This document shows, one piece after another, positions 25,691-34,610 of a DNA stretch of 64,000 nucleotides. This DNA is from Streptomyces bacillaris (lineage in GTDB: Bacteria; Actinomycetota; Actinomycetes; Streptomycetales; Streptomycetaceae). The notes beneath the pieces are model-generated. The model was not told the DNA's origin. It was given only the letters and a program-made list of their open reading frames with translations, and ran no database searches. Where the stretch lies: positions 124,001-188,000 of the forward strand of contig NZ_CP029378.1 of NCBI RefSeq assembly GCF_003268675.1, written 5' to 3'. Numbering within the stretch: the first letter of the stretch is position 1; every line of letters begins with the position of its first letter. The position numbers and the translations under genes were made by a program.

Positions 25691-26965
25691 ATGCCTCACG
25701 TAAGCAGAAGGAAGACGGCACTCCTCTCAGCAGCTATTTCGGCAGCATTGGCCATGAATTTCGCCACGCCCGCACAGGCGTTAGCGCCGCAGTTCGCCTG
25801 CGAACTCATGTACAGCGGAAACATTGCGACTTACGCAATGACGTGCAGCGAACCGGGCGAACCGATGTTCGGCGGATTTGCGACATGGAGAAACGTTCCT
25901 GTCGCGTTCGATCAGGTCGACACTCCAAACACAACAGTCACGTTTTCCAATTACCTTCGGCTCACCCCGAACACGGAAGCTTCGCCATTCGAGAACAACA
26001 TCGAGGTGGGGCTCTACGCAGAGAAAACCGGTAAGACGACTCAAACCTATGGCCCTAGATGGACCGAGTTTGGCAATAGTGGCGGAAAGGCCAAGGCGAT
26101 CACGGTCGGCGTCAACCCCTCCGTCCCTGACGGCCGCAACCATACGTACATGCTCATGCGTAAATCTTCGGGAGATCAGTGGGATGTTCTGTACGACTTC
26201 AATACGGTTGGGAGCACGACGGACCAGCTTGAGGTGATCCCCGGATCCACTAATCGGATCGACACTGGAATGGAACTCTTGGGGCACCAGCACACAGACG
26301 TCCCGCAGATCGCGAACCGGATGCAATTCATGGACGGGAACAATACCTGGCGACAGGTGGCGACACAGAATACCGCAACGATCGTCACCCTCCCCTCCTG
26401 CAGCACGGCAAACAAACCCCCGAACTGCCTCAACGCCAAGCTGACCGATGCCACGTCCTTCTCCCAGTGGACTGTCAGTAAGCCACGCAAGGCCGGGGCC
26501 CTCGCGCCGCAGAGCAATGATGGGCCGGGGGTGTCTCCTGAGGCGAAGGGCATCTACCGAGGTGTCGATCAGGCGGAGTTGCAGGCATGCCTCGAAGAGG
26601 CACCAGATCGTTGCCTGGAAGACGTTCCCGGCCTCGCGGAATGCGTACGCAATCACCGTGTCTGCAATGTCTCCGCCAGCACTTCCGAGCTCCCCATCAT
26701 GCGCAGGGGCATGGGTGAAGCGAAGGCTGAATCAGTGCGGCAGCGAGCCGCTTCGGCCTTTGGCGTGCCCGTGGGGAGCGTAGAGGCCACGGCAGCGACC
26801 GGGGGCTCCTCCCTGCCGGTGGAAGAGGTCTGGTCCGTGAAGTCGACACATAGCACCCCTGGCCTGAGGGACACCGGAAAGACCTTCAATGGATTCCACG
26901 CCTCATATTCGGCGCAAAGCGGAGAATTCCTTGAAGCCTGCTGGGGTGACATGTGTGAGAAGTAG
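25691..26965 (+). CDS. Secreted cysteine-rich protein of unknown function, first gene of nuclease operon
   Basis: A 424-residue protein with a Sec signal peptide (SRRKTALLSAAISAALAMNFATPAQA). The mature N-terminal 250 residues are rich in Thr/Asn/aromatic strands (FGGFATWRNVPVAFDQVD, YMLMRKSSGDQWDVLYDFN) and look like a beta-sandwich. The C-terminal 150 residues hold paired cysteines (CLEEAPDRCLEDVPGLAECVRNHRVC and CWGDMCEK), suggesting disulfides. I do not recognise the family. ATG 25691 follows AGGGAAG. The next gene, a NucA/NucB nuclease, begins 43 bases after its stop, so they are probably co-transcribed. Codon third positions are less GC-biased than the core genome, consistent with transfer. 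Confidence 0.75.
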   Translation: MPHVSRRKTALLSAAISAALAMNFATPAQALAPQFACELMYSGNIATYAMTCSEPGEPMFGGFATWRNVPVAFDQVDTPNTTVTFSNYLRLTPNTEASPFENNIEVGLYAEKTGKTTQTYGPRWTEFGNSGGKAKAITVGVNPSVPDGRNHTYMLMRKSSGDQWDVLYDFNTVGSTTDQLEVIPGSTNRIDTGMELLGHQHTDVPQIANRMQFMDGNNTWRQVATQNTATIVTLPSCSTANKPPNCLNAKLTDATSFSQWTVSKPRKAGALAPQSNDGPGVSPEAKGIYRGVDQAELQACLEEAPDRCLEDVPGLAECVRNHRVCNVSASTSELPIMRRGMGEAKAESVRQRAASAFGVPVGSVEATAATGGSSLPVEEVWSVKSTHSTPGLRDTGKTFNGFHASYSAQSGEFLEACWGDMCEK

Positions 26966-27008
26966 GAGAACCGGCAGTTCTCCGTCATGCCCGCCCGCAC
27001 GTCGATCA

Positions 27009-28295
27009 ATGGGAGATTCTTTGTCTTTCCGTAGCTTATCCGCTCGCTGGGCGCGTCGCCTGGCAGTCGCATGCAGCATTACTCTGCTGACGGCGACCGC
27101 AGCGTCCGCTCTGCCTGCACCATCGATATCCGGGGAGCGGCAAGCGCAGTTCGAGTTCGTGGACGTATCGGACGTTTCCGCAATGGAATTGTGGGAACTC
27201 GGCGACCCGGCTCCACTCGAACCGTCCCTCCGGAAGGGCAAGGAATCCAAACCCGGCGAAGTTTTCAACGTGGCAGCCGAGGACCCGGATCTGCGAACGG
27301 AGTGCGCTCGACACGAATCTGAAGCGAAGTCACAGACCGGATGGGTGAAGTCCAGATTCGAAAGCTGCCAAAAGCGCCACTATGATCTGGTGCTTCGCGA
27401 CAAGCAGAACAAGGAGCAGCGCGGACGTCTGATATTCGACTCCTGGGTGCTGGGATTCACCCTCGATGGAACCCGACAGGTCGATTTCGTTGCGAGCGTG
27501 GAGGACATTCAAGTCGCAACGTCCGGCGGGGAGGACGCCAAGCAATGGAAAATAGGTCAGCGCTTCAGCAACTCCATAGACGCCGGTTCCAGCGATCCTG
27601 ACCCTAAAGTGAACGCTCCTTCGGAGACCGACCGCGATGAACTGCTCGGAGTGTGGGACTCGACCCCCACCTGGACTCTGTCCTACACATCGCCTGACAA
27701 AGGCCCCTTGTACTCGCAAGGGAATGCCCAGAAGGTCATGTCGGTCCACGACATGACCATTACGGTAACCTCCCCCACAGTCGACCCCTACGTGGAAGTG
27801 GGGAGCTATCAGTCGACCCTGCGGTTCGACTATGCGGGGCCAGTGGCTGGAAAGTACAAAGGGGCTGTCTTCACAAAGGCTCGGGTAGAGCTCGTGATGA
27901 GCCGGACAGACCCTGAAGTCAACGAGAGCGCCCTTCATATCTACGATGCACTGAAGCGGCCTGAGCGTACCTTCCCGTCATCCGCAAGTAAATCTGTTCC
28001 GGGTGAAACAGAGCCGTTGCACCGAATGGTCGACACTAAGAACAGTGAAGATCAGCGAGCAAATTCCATCAAGGAGTGCAAGAAGGTATGGGGCGACTAC
28101 TCCGGGACATCTCTTCAGTGTGACGAGTACCCCTTCGCAAGCACCTACGAGGGTTCACTCGCAGGAGACGGGCGATTTTCTGTTCGCCTGATAGAGGGTA
28201 GCGACAACGAGGCCGGAGGCCGTATGCTCAACGCCACGTACACACTAAATCGAATCATCGACGGAGACGCCTTCTACGTGAAGATCGTTTCCTAG
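27009..28295 (+). CDS. Secreted protein with C-terminal NucA/NucB-type DNase domain
   Basis: A 428-residue protein with a signal peptide (ARRLAVACSITLLTATAASALP). A unique region of about 290 residues leads to a C-terminal NucA/NucB domain: IKECKKVWGDYSGTSLQCDEYPFASTYEG, with C371-D372-E373 as the CDE(Y/W)PFA catalytic core, then RLIEGSDNEAGG...TYTLNRIIDGDAFYV, matching the family's SDN...DGD end. Bacillus NucA/NucB are secreted non-specific DNases. The long N-terminal domain is absent from those short enzymes and could serve targeting or wall anchoring. ATG 27009 lacks a strong ribosome site; in-frame GTG codons at 26948/26954 would overlap the previous gene. Confidence 0.8.
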   Translation: MGDSLSFRSLSARWARRLAVACSITLLTATAASALPAPSISGERQAQFEFVDVSDVSAMELWELGDPAPLEPSLRKGKESKPGEVFNVAAEDPDLRTECARHESEAKSQTGWVKSRFESCQKRHYDLVLRDKQNKEQRGRLIFDSWVLGFTLDGTRQVDFVASVEDIQVATSGGEDAKQWKIGQRFSNSIDAGSSDPDPKVNAPSETDRDELLGVWDSTPTWTLSYTSPDKGPLYSQGNAQKVMSVHDMTITVTSPTVDPYVEVGSYQSTLRFDYAGPVAGKYKGAVFTKARVELVMSRTDPEVNESALHIYDALKRPERTFPSSASKSVPGETEPLHRMVDTKNSEDQRANSIKECKKVWGDYSGTSLQCDEYPFASTYEGSLAGDGRFSVRLIEGSDNEAGGRMLNATYTLNRIIDGDAFYVKIVS

Positions 28296-28316
28296 CAAGC
28301 CAGTAGAGGACGCCCA

Positions 28317-28835
28317 GTGCAACCCATCGCTGAGTACACTGTCAGTGCACACCCCGATCGGTGTTCGGTGGAGATCTACGATGCCGATGCCTACCTGGCG
28401 GACGAGGTAGCGATGAAGGCGTCACGGGAGAAGGTGGTAGCCGGCAACGGCTACCACCTGTACGTTCACAGCCTTCAGTCCGACATTCAAGTGGGAGTGC
28501 GCATCCGTATCTGGCCCATGGCGCGGGATGTTCCCGGTCACGCCGAAGGATTCACGCCTGTCTCCCTAGAGTCCGAGACTGGAATTCTCGTCATCGGTCA
28601 ACTCACTCTCGGACCGGCCGGGGAAATTAAGCTGCCCCGTGCGGGATTGTACGAAGGAAGCGCATCGTGGACGGGTAGAGAGGCGGTTGCTGCCTACCAT
28701 GACGACATTCTTCGGCAGATCGATGACGATTGGGGAGTCGAAGAGATCTCCCGCGCCTGGCGGGAGTGCCCCTTCACCGAGGAATATGTGCTCGATCTGT
28801 CCTTCTCTCGCCCGTCTACGCCGGATGAGGATTGA
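28317..28835 (+). CDS. Small cytosolic protein, candidate nuclease inhibitor (ComJ/Nin-like by context)
   Basis: A 172-residue protein without signal peptide or membrane segment, starting GTG 28317 with GAGGA upstream, 21 bases after the nuclease stop. The first 120 residues are strand-rich (CSVEIYDADAYLADE, QVGVRIRIWPMA, GEIKLPRAGLYEGSASWTG), the rest helical and acidic. In Bacillus, NucA is followed by its inhibitor Nin/ComJ. The position, size, cytosolic nature and a loosely similar LPxGxY segment suggest the same role here, but I cannot show homology by eye. Alternative: an unrelated DUF. Confidence 0.6.
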   Translation: MQPIAEYTVSAHPDRCSVEIYDADAYLADEVAMKASREKVVAGNGYHLYVHSLQSDIQVGVRIRIWPMARDVPGHAEGFTPVSLESETGILVIGQLTLGPAGEIKLPRAGLYEGSASWTGREAVAAYHDDILRQIDDDWGVEEISRAWRECPFTEEYVLDLSFSRPSTPDED

Positions 28836-28932
28836 CCGGCGGGCGACCCGGCGATGACGGACATCGGTTGGGTCGCCGGAGTCGCTCGGGTGACGGGCCG
28901 TGAAGCGCAATGAGCGAGGCCCTCGGGCTGTT

Positions 28933-28957
28933 GATGGAGATGTCTGACATCTCCATC
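28933..28957. repeat. 12-bp-arm perfect palindrome after the nuclease module
   Basis: GATGGAGATGTC-T-GACATCTCCATC: two perfect 12-base arms with a single central base, about 100 bases after the stop of the candidate inhibitor gene. It could be a terminator, though the loop is too short for a good hairpin, or a protein-binding or recombination site at the cargo's right edge. Confidence 0.5.
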
Positions 28958-29072
28958 CAGTTGCTCGGGGGCATCGTTGGTTGTCCACCTGCCGTACTCG
29001 CGCTGCCGCATGCACTCGTGGAGTGGGCCACCATGGTGATCGTCACCCGCGAGAACGCCCGGCGTTCCAAGT

Positions 29073-29211
29073 TCCGGGTTCGGGATCAGCGAGTCCAGCG
29101 CCCACGCCTACACCAGCGCGGTCGTCGACCTGCTCGCCGAACACGCACCAAACCTGCTGAACATACTGCGCGAGCACGAACCCGATTTCGTCCTGCTCGA
29201 CGGCACTCCGG
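29073..29211 (+). pseudogene. IS5-type (DDE_Tnp_4) transposase fragment
   Basis: A 46-codon piece reads GFGISESSAHAYTSAVVDLLAEHAPNLLNILREHEPDFVLLDGTPASA, matching the HTH and first catalytic-Asp region of actinobacterial IS5-type transposases (FVLLDGT carries the Asp). It is cut on both sides and differs from the intact IS5-like element at 20619. It abuts the truncated C-terminus of the glycosyltransferase gene. Confidence 0.7.
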
Positions 29212-30262
29212 CGAGTGCGACCGGGTTGGGGAGGGGAGCGCCTCGGCAGTCGGCGGACGTCGTCCAGCCAGGCCCCCAGCAGCAGAGCGACCCCGATGTT
29301 GCTGAAGAGGACATAGCGGTGGACGAAGAGCGGCTTGACCAGCGAGGCGGTCAGCAGCAGAGCCCCCCCCCCCCCCCCCCCCCCCCCCGGGAGCACGAGC
29401 ATCGGCACGGCCAGCGCGGCAAGGCTCACGGGTCCCCCGCCCCGCAGCGGAGCCCGCGCACACGCCACCCCGACGACCACCGCGACCAGCAGGTGGTAAG
29501 GACGCACCGGTCCGCCGATCCAGGCCACCTGCTCCGACTGCCCCGCGCTGACGACCGCCAGCGGCAGCAGCCCGGTCACCACACCGGCGGCGGTGACGCT
29601 CCACGCCCTCAGCACCCCTTTCGAAGGGCGGGAGACGAGCAGCGTGACGCCGTGGGCGACCAGGGCGAGCACCGCGAACTCGTGGAGCAGGCACGCCACC
29701 AGCAGGGTGAGGCCGTACACCGTCCACCGCCATCGGTTGCCCCGCTCGACGTTGGCCACGAGAGCGCAGGTCGCCCAGGCGATCAGCGCGCAGACCAGGG
29801 CGTAGGACCGGCCCTCCTGCGCGTACTTCTGCACCTGGGGAAGGAGCGCGAACACCAGCCCGGCCACCATTCCGGCGCGGGGCCCCGCCAGGCGCAGCCC
29901 GCGAAGGCCGACTCCGCCCGCCGCCGCGGCCATGGCCAGCACGGACGGCAGCCGCAGCGACAGCAGTCCGGCCCCGAACAGGTCGAAGATCACGTGCATC
30001 AGGGCGTAGTACAGGGCGTGGACCAGGTCGACCTGCTGGACCGTTTCCCAGATCTGGGACGGCTCGCGCCCGGCGAGCTGGTAGGTGACGGCTTCGTCCC
30101 CCCACAGCGTGTTCTGCCTGCGGATGCCCCACAGCCCCAGGACGACGGTCAGCGCCGCGGGTGCGACGACGACCAGGGCCCTGCCCCGGAGGGAGGGCGG
30201 CCGTGCGGCGGGGCCGGAACCGGCCCGGTGGCGAGGGCGGGGGCACCTACGTCGAGGGACAT
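29212..30262 (-). pseudogene. Multi-spanning membrane glycosyltransferase (GT39/mannosyltransferase-like), degraded
   Basis: The frame encodes the family's conserved start (WGIRRQNTLWGDEAVTYQLA with the first-loop DE motif) and about eight hydrophobic helices, through LVKPLFVHRYVLFSNIGVALLLGAWLD. Such enzymes move sugars from polyprenyl-phosphate carriers outside the membrane. Three defects are visible: the C-terminal extracytoplasmic part is missing, replaced by transposase debris; a run of 26 G on the coding strand adds eight Gly codons; and the best start, ATG 30262 (MSLDVGAP), is out of frame with the body, implying an indel near 30190. It is probably inactive. Confidence 0.65.
29363..29388. 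repeat. Homopolymer of 26 C within the glycosyltransferase gene
   Basis: An uninterrupted C26 run (G26 on the coding strand). At 26 bases the conserved frame on both sides is continuous; a change not divisible by 3 would break it. Directly seen; the exact length may be affected by sequencing or assembly. Confidence 0.85.
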
Positions 30263-30387
30263 CGTCGGCGGAACCTTTCGGCGGCGTGGAGAGGCCGCCA
30301 GCGTGCCGGGCCCCTGGTGACCGGTGGCTGACCGAACCTGACCGGCCGATCAGGAACCGCCGCCGGCCCTGTGCGAGGCTGCGCGGC

Positions 30388-31068
30388 ATGCGCATCCTGG
30401 TGGTCGAAGACGAGGCGGACCTCGCCCATACCCTGCACACCGGTCTCACCGCCGAGGGCTACAGCGTCGATCTCGCCCACGACGGCCGGCAGGGGCTGTG
30501 GATGACCAGGCACGGTGAGTACGCCGTCGTCGTCCTGGACCTGATGCTGCCCGGCCTCAACGGCTACAAGGTCTGCGCCCAGTTGCGCCGCGAGGGCAAC
30601 GCGACCCCGATCCTCGTGCTCACCGCCAAGGACGGGGAGTGGGACCAGGCCGAGGCCCTGGACACGGGTGCCGACGACTACCTGGCCAAGCCCTTCTCGT
30701 ACCTGGTGCTGGTCGCACGGCTGCGGGCCCTGGTCCGGCGGTCCGCCGGCGTGGCCCCGCCCGTCCTCGCGGTGGGCGACCTCTCGCTGGATGTCGCCGC
30801 CCGGGTCTACCGCCGGGCCGGGGCGCGGGTGGACCTCACCCCGCGGGAGTTCGCCGTACTGGAACTCCTGGCCCGGCGGGCGGGCCAGGCCGTCTCCAAG
30901 ACGGATCTGCTGTACCACGCGTGGCCCGACGACGCCCTGGACCCGAAGCTGGTGGAGGCGCGCGTCAGCGTGCTGCGCAAGAAGGTGGACGCGGTGTTCC
31001 GCCGACGGTCCCTGCAGACCGTACGGGGCATCGGCTACCGACTGGTCGACGACCGTGAACACGGCTGA
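30388..31068 (+). CDS. OmpR/PhoB-family response regulator
   Basis: A 226-residue response regulator: the receiver domain has acidic pocket E7-D8-E9, phospho-acceptor D51 (VVLDLMLPG), T79 and K101 (YLAKPFS). The C-terminal winged helix (LTPREFAVLELLARRAGQAVSKTDLLYHAW...VLRKKVD...VRGIGYRL) binds DNA. All key residues are intact. Its partner kinase gene begins 14 bases before its stop but is broken, so this regulator must be silent, act unphosphorylated or take phosphate from another kinase. Targets unknown; ATG 30388 is the only sensible start. Confidence 0.92.
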   Translation: MRILVVEDEADLAHTLHTGLTAEGYSVDLAHDGRQGLWMTRHGEYAVVVLDLMLPGLNGYKVCAQLRREGNATPILVLTAKDGEWDQAEALDTGADDYLAKPFSYLVLVARLRALVRRSAGVAPPVLAVGDLSLDVAARVYRRAGARVDLTPREFAVLELLARRAGQAVSKTDLLYHAWPDDALDPKLVEARVSVLRKKVDAVFRRRSLQTVRGIGYRLVDDREHG

Positions 31069-32547
31069 GCCACGGCGCCGCCGGTGGCCCCGGTCCGTCC
31101 GCGCCCGTACCGCCCTGGCCGTCGCCGCGGCCGTCGCCGTCGCCCTGGCCGCCATGGGCTGGTGGCTGCACCACGACGTCTACCGCCAGAGCACGCAGAT
31201 CGCCCGGGACCAGGCCCGGGCCCCGCTCCTCGCGCTCGCCGTCCAGGTGCGTGAGGGCGTGGTTCCCAGCCCCAGAAGTGCCGTCCCGTACGAGATCGTC
31301 GCGACCGGCCGCCGCACCGCCGTCGCGTCCGGCGGAGGACTGGACACCCCCGCCCCGGGCTCACGCCATGTCCTGCCCGCACCGCCCCCGCTATCCGGGC
31401 CCGCCGACACCGGTTCGGGCTGGTACTACACGCAGTACGACATCCGTATCCCGGAGCGCCGCGACGCCGGCTTCGCGGCGGCTCCGACCTGGCCGGCGGC
31501 ACCTACCCGGTCCTGTCCACCGACGTCTGGGCCGGTGAACTGAGCAGCGGGCAGGCGGCCGCGCTGGGCGTCGCCCCGGACGCCACCCTGCGGGTCAATG
31601 TGGTGGTGCTGCCCGACACGGCCGAGGCGATCACCGGCACCATCGACCTTCTGCTGCTGCGGGCCGGACTCGTCAGCCTGCTGCTGATCGCCGCCGTCAC
31701 CTACCTCACCGTACGCGTGGCGCTGCGGCCGGTGGAGGCGATCCGCGCCGCCACCGCGTCGGTCACCGCGAGCGACCCGACCGAGCGCGTGACCGTGCCC
31801 GCCTCGGGACACGAGATCGCCGCCCTGGCCACCACCATCAACACCACCCTGCAACGCCTCGACGAGGCGGCCGCCCGGCAGCGGCGCTTCGTCGCGGACG
31901 CCGCACACGAACTGCGCAGCCCTCTCACCACTTTGCCAGCCAGTCTGGAGGTGGCGCTCGCCTATCCGGAACGCACCGACTGACCCGGCGCGGTGACCAC
32001 CGCGGCACGGCAGACCCGACGCCTCCAGAGCCTCGCCGAGGATCTGCTGCTCCTCGCCCGCCTCGACGCGCGGGCGCCGGCGGCCGGCGGCGGCTCCGTG
32101 GACCTGGCGGCCCTCGCCTCCCGGCTCGTCGAGCAGGACGACCTGCCGGACCGGCCGGTGACGCTCACCGCGGACGCCACCGGGCCCGCGTACGTGAGCG
32201 GCGACGCCGACGACCACGGGCGGCTGCTGCGCAACCTCGTCGACAACGCCGCCCGCCACGCCACGAGCCGCGTCCAGGTCACCGTCCGGAACCAGGACGG
32301 GGAGGTCGTCCTGTCCGTGCGCGACGACGGGCCGGGAATCCCCGGCGAGGAATCCGAGCGCGTCTTCGAACGCTTCGTGCGGCTGGACGACGCCCGCTCC
32401 CGCGACCGCGGCGGCGCCGGCCTGGGGCTCCCCATCGCCCGCGAACTCGCCCACCGCCACCGGGGCACGCTCTTCCAGGTCCCCTCGGATGTCGGAGCGT
32501 ACTTCGAGCTGCGGCTGCCCCGGGCGCCCGTTCCCGTCGACGTCTGA
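31055..32547 (+). pseudogene. Sensor histidine kinase inactivated by a frameshift and a nonsense codon
   Basis: GTG 31055 overlaps the regulator stop. The frame gives an N-terminal membrane helix (TALAVAAAVAVALAAMGWWL) and an extracytoplasmic domain to about 31470, where RRDAGFAA changes to the -1 frame (SDLAGGTYPVLSTDVWAGEL). The second frame continues through TM2 and HAMP to the H-box (FVADAAHELRSPLTTLPASL). An in-frame TGA at 31981-31983 stands where relatives have Trp (RTD-W-PGAVTTAA). After it the frame resumes with the N-box (LLRNLVDNAARHA) and G-box (DDGPGIPG, GAGLGLPIA). Two separate lesions make simple sequencing error unlikely, though not excluded. Confidence 0.85.
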
Positions 32548-32728
32548 GGCTGCCGACCGCGTCCGCCTCGGGGCGGGCTCGGTCGGCGGCCCGCCCTGCC
32601 GCCCCGCCTTCAGGTCTTCAGGCGGAACCGCATATCCGGTTCGGGGGGCGGGTAGGGCCGTGGAGGGCGGTCCCACCGCGTGTCCTCTCCGGGTCAGGTG
32701 CCGTCCCCTGTCCTGCGATGGAGCGTCG

Positions 32729-33724
32729 ATGCTGCGGATCCACTTCACGCCCGAGGACCTGACACGGATCACGGTGGCCCGGGGCCCGGACTTCCTGTGG
32801 GAGATCACCAACAGCGTGCAGACGCTCCAACGGACTGACGGGGAGAGGGTGTTCGGCACGTGGCGGCGATGGGTCCGGCCACGGCTGCCGGAGAGCCGGC
32901 TCCTGCTCTCCCCGCTGCTGCCGGCCTACGGCTACTCCCCGGACTTCCTCACCCCCGCCTCGGGTGACCGCAGCACGCTGCAGGCCGCCGTCGACACCCT
33001 GCTCGGCACGGAGCGCCCCCGGTTGCGCGCCGAACTGTCGAGGCTGGCCCGGTCGCGGCGGCTGCCGGGCTGGACGCGGGCGCTCGCCGAGGGGGACAAG
33101 GAGACGCTCGGGCGGCTGGGCGAGGCGCTCCACGCCTATCAGGCAGAGGCTCTTGTTCCGCACTGGCACCAGGTGCGTGCGGACATCGACGCCGACCGGG
33201 GCCGCCGGATGGAGAGCCTGATGGACGGCGGGACGGAGGCGCTGCTCGCCGGGCTGGGGCCCGGTGTCCGCTGGCGTCCGCCCGTACTGGAGGTGGACTA
33301 CCCGGTCGACCAGCAACTGCGCCTGCGGGGGCGGGGGCTCCTGCTCCAGCCGTCCTTCTTCTGCTGGCCCGCCCCGACCACGCTCGCGGACGCGGAGCTG
33401 TCGCCCGTCCTGGTCCATCCGATCCGCCACACGCCCGGCTGGGCCACCTCTCCGGCCGGACGGCCCGAGCACGACAGCCTCGGGCAGCTCGTCGGCCGGA
33501 CCCGGGCGGCCCTGCTGCGGGCCACCCGCACCGGCTGCTCCACCGTGGAGGCCGCCCGGCTGCTCCAGGTGACGCACCCGGCGGTCAGCCAGCACGCGAA
33601 CGTGCTGCGGGCGGCGGGCCTGATCACCACCGTCCGTACGGCCGGACGGGCCTTCCACCTCGCGACGGCCGAGGGCCACGCGCTCCTGGCGGCCGAGAAC
33701 CGGGACCGCCGGGAGCCCATGTAA
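32729..33724 (+). CDS. ArsR-like (DUF5937-type) winged-helix regulator
   Basis: A 331-residue protein starting MLRIHFTPEDLTRITVARGPDFLWEI, the N-terminal domain typical of a large actinobacterial ArsR subgroup, with a C-terminal winged helix (RAALLRATRTGCSTVEAARLLQVTHPAVSQHANVLRAAGLITTVR). The middle region (about 60-240) is unique to the group and may bind a ligand. ATG 32729 is the first start that preserves the domain. It is monocistronic; about 110 bases later a secreted protease-like gene begins, which it might regulate. Confidence 0.83.
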   Translation: MLRIHFTPEDLTRITVARGPDFLWEITNSVQTLQRTDGERVFGTWRRWVRPRLPESRLLLSPLLPAYGYSPDFLTPASGDRSTLQAAVDTLLGTERPRLRAELSRLARSRRLPGWTRALAEGDKETLGRLGEALHAYQAEALVPHWHQVRADIDADRGRRMESLMDGGTEALLAGLGPGVRWRPPVLEVDYPVDQQLRLRGRGLLLQPSFFCWPAPTTLADAELSPVLVHPIRHTPGWATSPAGRPEHDSLGQLVGRTRAALLRATRTGCSTVEAARLLQVTHPAVSQHANVLRAAGLITTVRTAGRAFHLATAEGHALLAAENRDRREPM

Positions 33725-33835
33725 GCCTGGGCTTACGGGACTTGTGTCCGTCCGGACTGGGCCGCCACGCTGTCTGCCACCGGCGCACCCCCACGCCGCT
33801 CTCCCCCGCAGCGCCCCTCCCCCACAGGAGCCCCC

Positions 33836-34549
33836 ATGCGCACGAGACTGCTCTCCGGCACGGTCGCCGCCCTCGTCCTCGGCACCCTGCTGCTGCCCGC
33901 CACCGCCCAGGCGTCCGCCGCGCCCTCCGTCCCCGTGATGGACGTACGCGCCCAGGGAGCCACCGCCGGGACCGCCGTCGCCTCCGGATACGGTGAGCCG
34001 GGCACCCGGCTGCGCGTCGAGGCCGGTCGCACCGCCAGTGCCCGCTGGCTGGAGATCTCCTACCAGGTCCAGGAGACCGGCTACTGGTGCGGGCCCGCCG
34101 CGACCCGTATCGCGCTCTCCGCGCGCACCGCCCCGCCGAGCCAGGCCGCCCTGGCCGCGCAGCTGGGCACGACCCAGGCGGGCACGGACCACATCGGACA
34201 GATCACCCGGGTGCTCAACGCCCGTCTCGGCACGGGCTGGTACGAGACCAAGGAGATGCCGAACGATCCGCCCACCCCCGCGCAGCGGGATCTCCTCTGG
34301 CACGACATCGTCTTCGACATCGACCGGAACTACCCGTTGGTGGCCAACATCGTCGCCCCGCCGGGCAACCAGCCGCCCGGCTATCCGCCCGGCCAGACGG
34401 TCTACCACTACTTCACCGTCTTCGGCTACGACGCGGTCGACCGCACCGTGCTCATCGCCGACCCCGCGTCCTTCGGCGGCAACCAGATCTACTGGCTCTC
34501 CTTCGACCAGCTGGCCTCGCTGATCCCGCCGAAGGGCTACTCCGCCTGA
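33836..34549 (+). CDS. Secreted C39-like cysteine protease
   Basis: A 237-residue protein: Sec signal (LLSGTVAALVLGTLLLPATAQASA), then a Peptidase_C39_2-like domain. The nucleophile is the Cys in QVQETGYWCGPAATRIALSA and the catalytic His is in YHYFTVFGYD, with a later IADPAS motif. The family resembles papain-type peptidases but several members act on other amide bonds. ATG 33836 follows CAGGAG. The next gene, a Tat esterase, starts 61 bases after its stop on the same strand. Fold likely; substrate unknown. Confidence 0.82.
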   Translation: MRTRLLSGTVAALVLGTLLLPATAQASAAPSVPVMDVRAQGATAGTAVASGYGEPGTRLRVEAGRTASARWLEISYQVQETGYWCGPAATRIALSARTAPPSQAALAAQLGTTQAGTDHIGQITRVLNARLGTGWYETKEMPNDPPTPAQRDLLWHDIVFDIDRNYPLVANIVAPPGNQPPGYPPGQTVYHYFTVFGYDAVDRTVLIADPASFGGNQIYWLSFDQLASLIPPKGYSA

Positions 34550-34610
34550 CCCCGTGGAGCGGCCCCGCGCCGCCCGCCGCCCCGATCACCGCTTCCCGAC
34601 CCTGGAGGTC

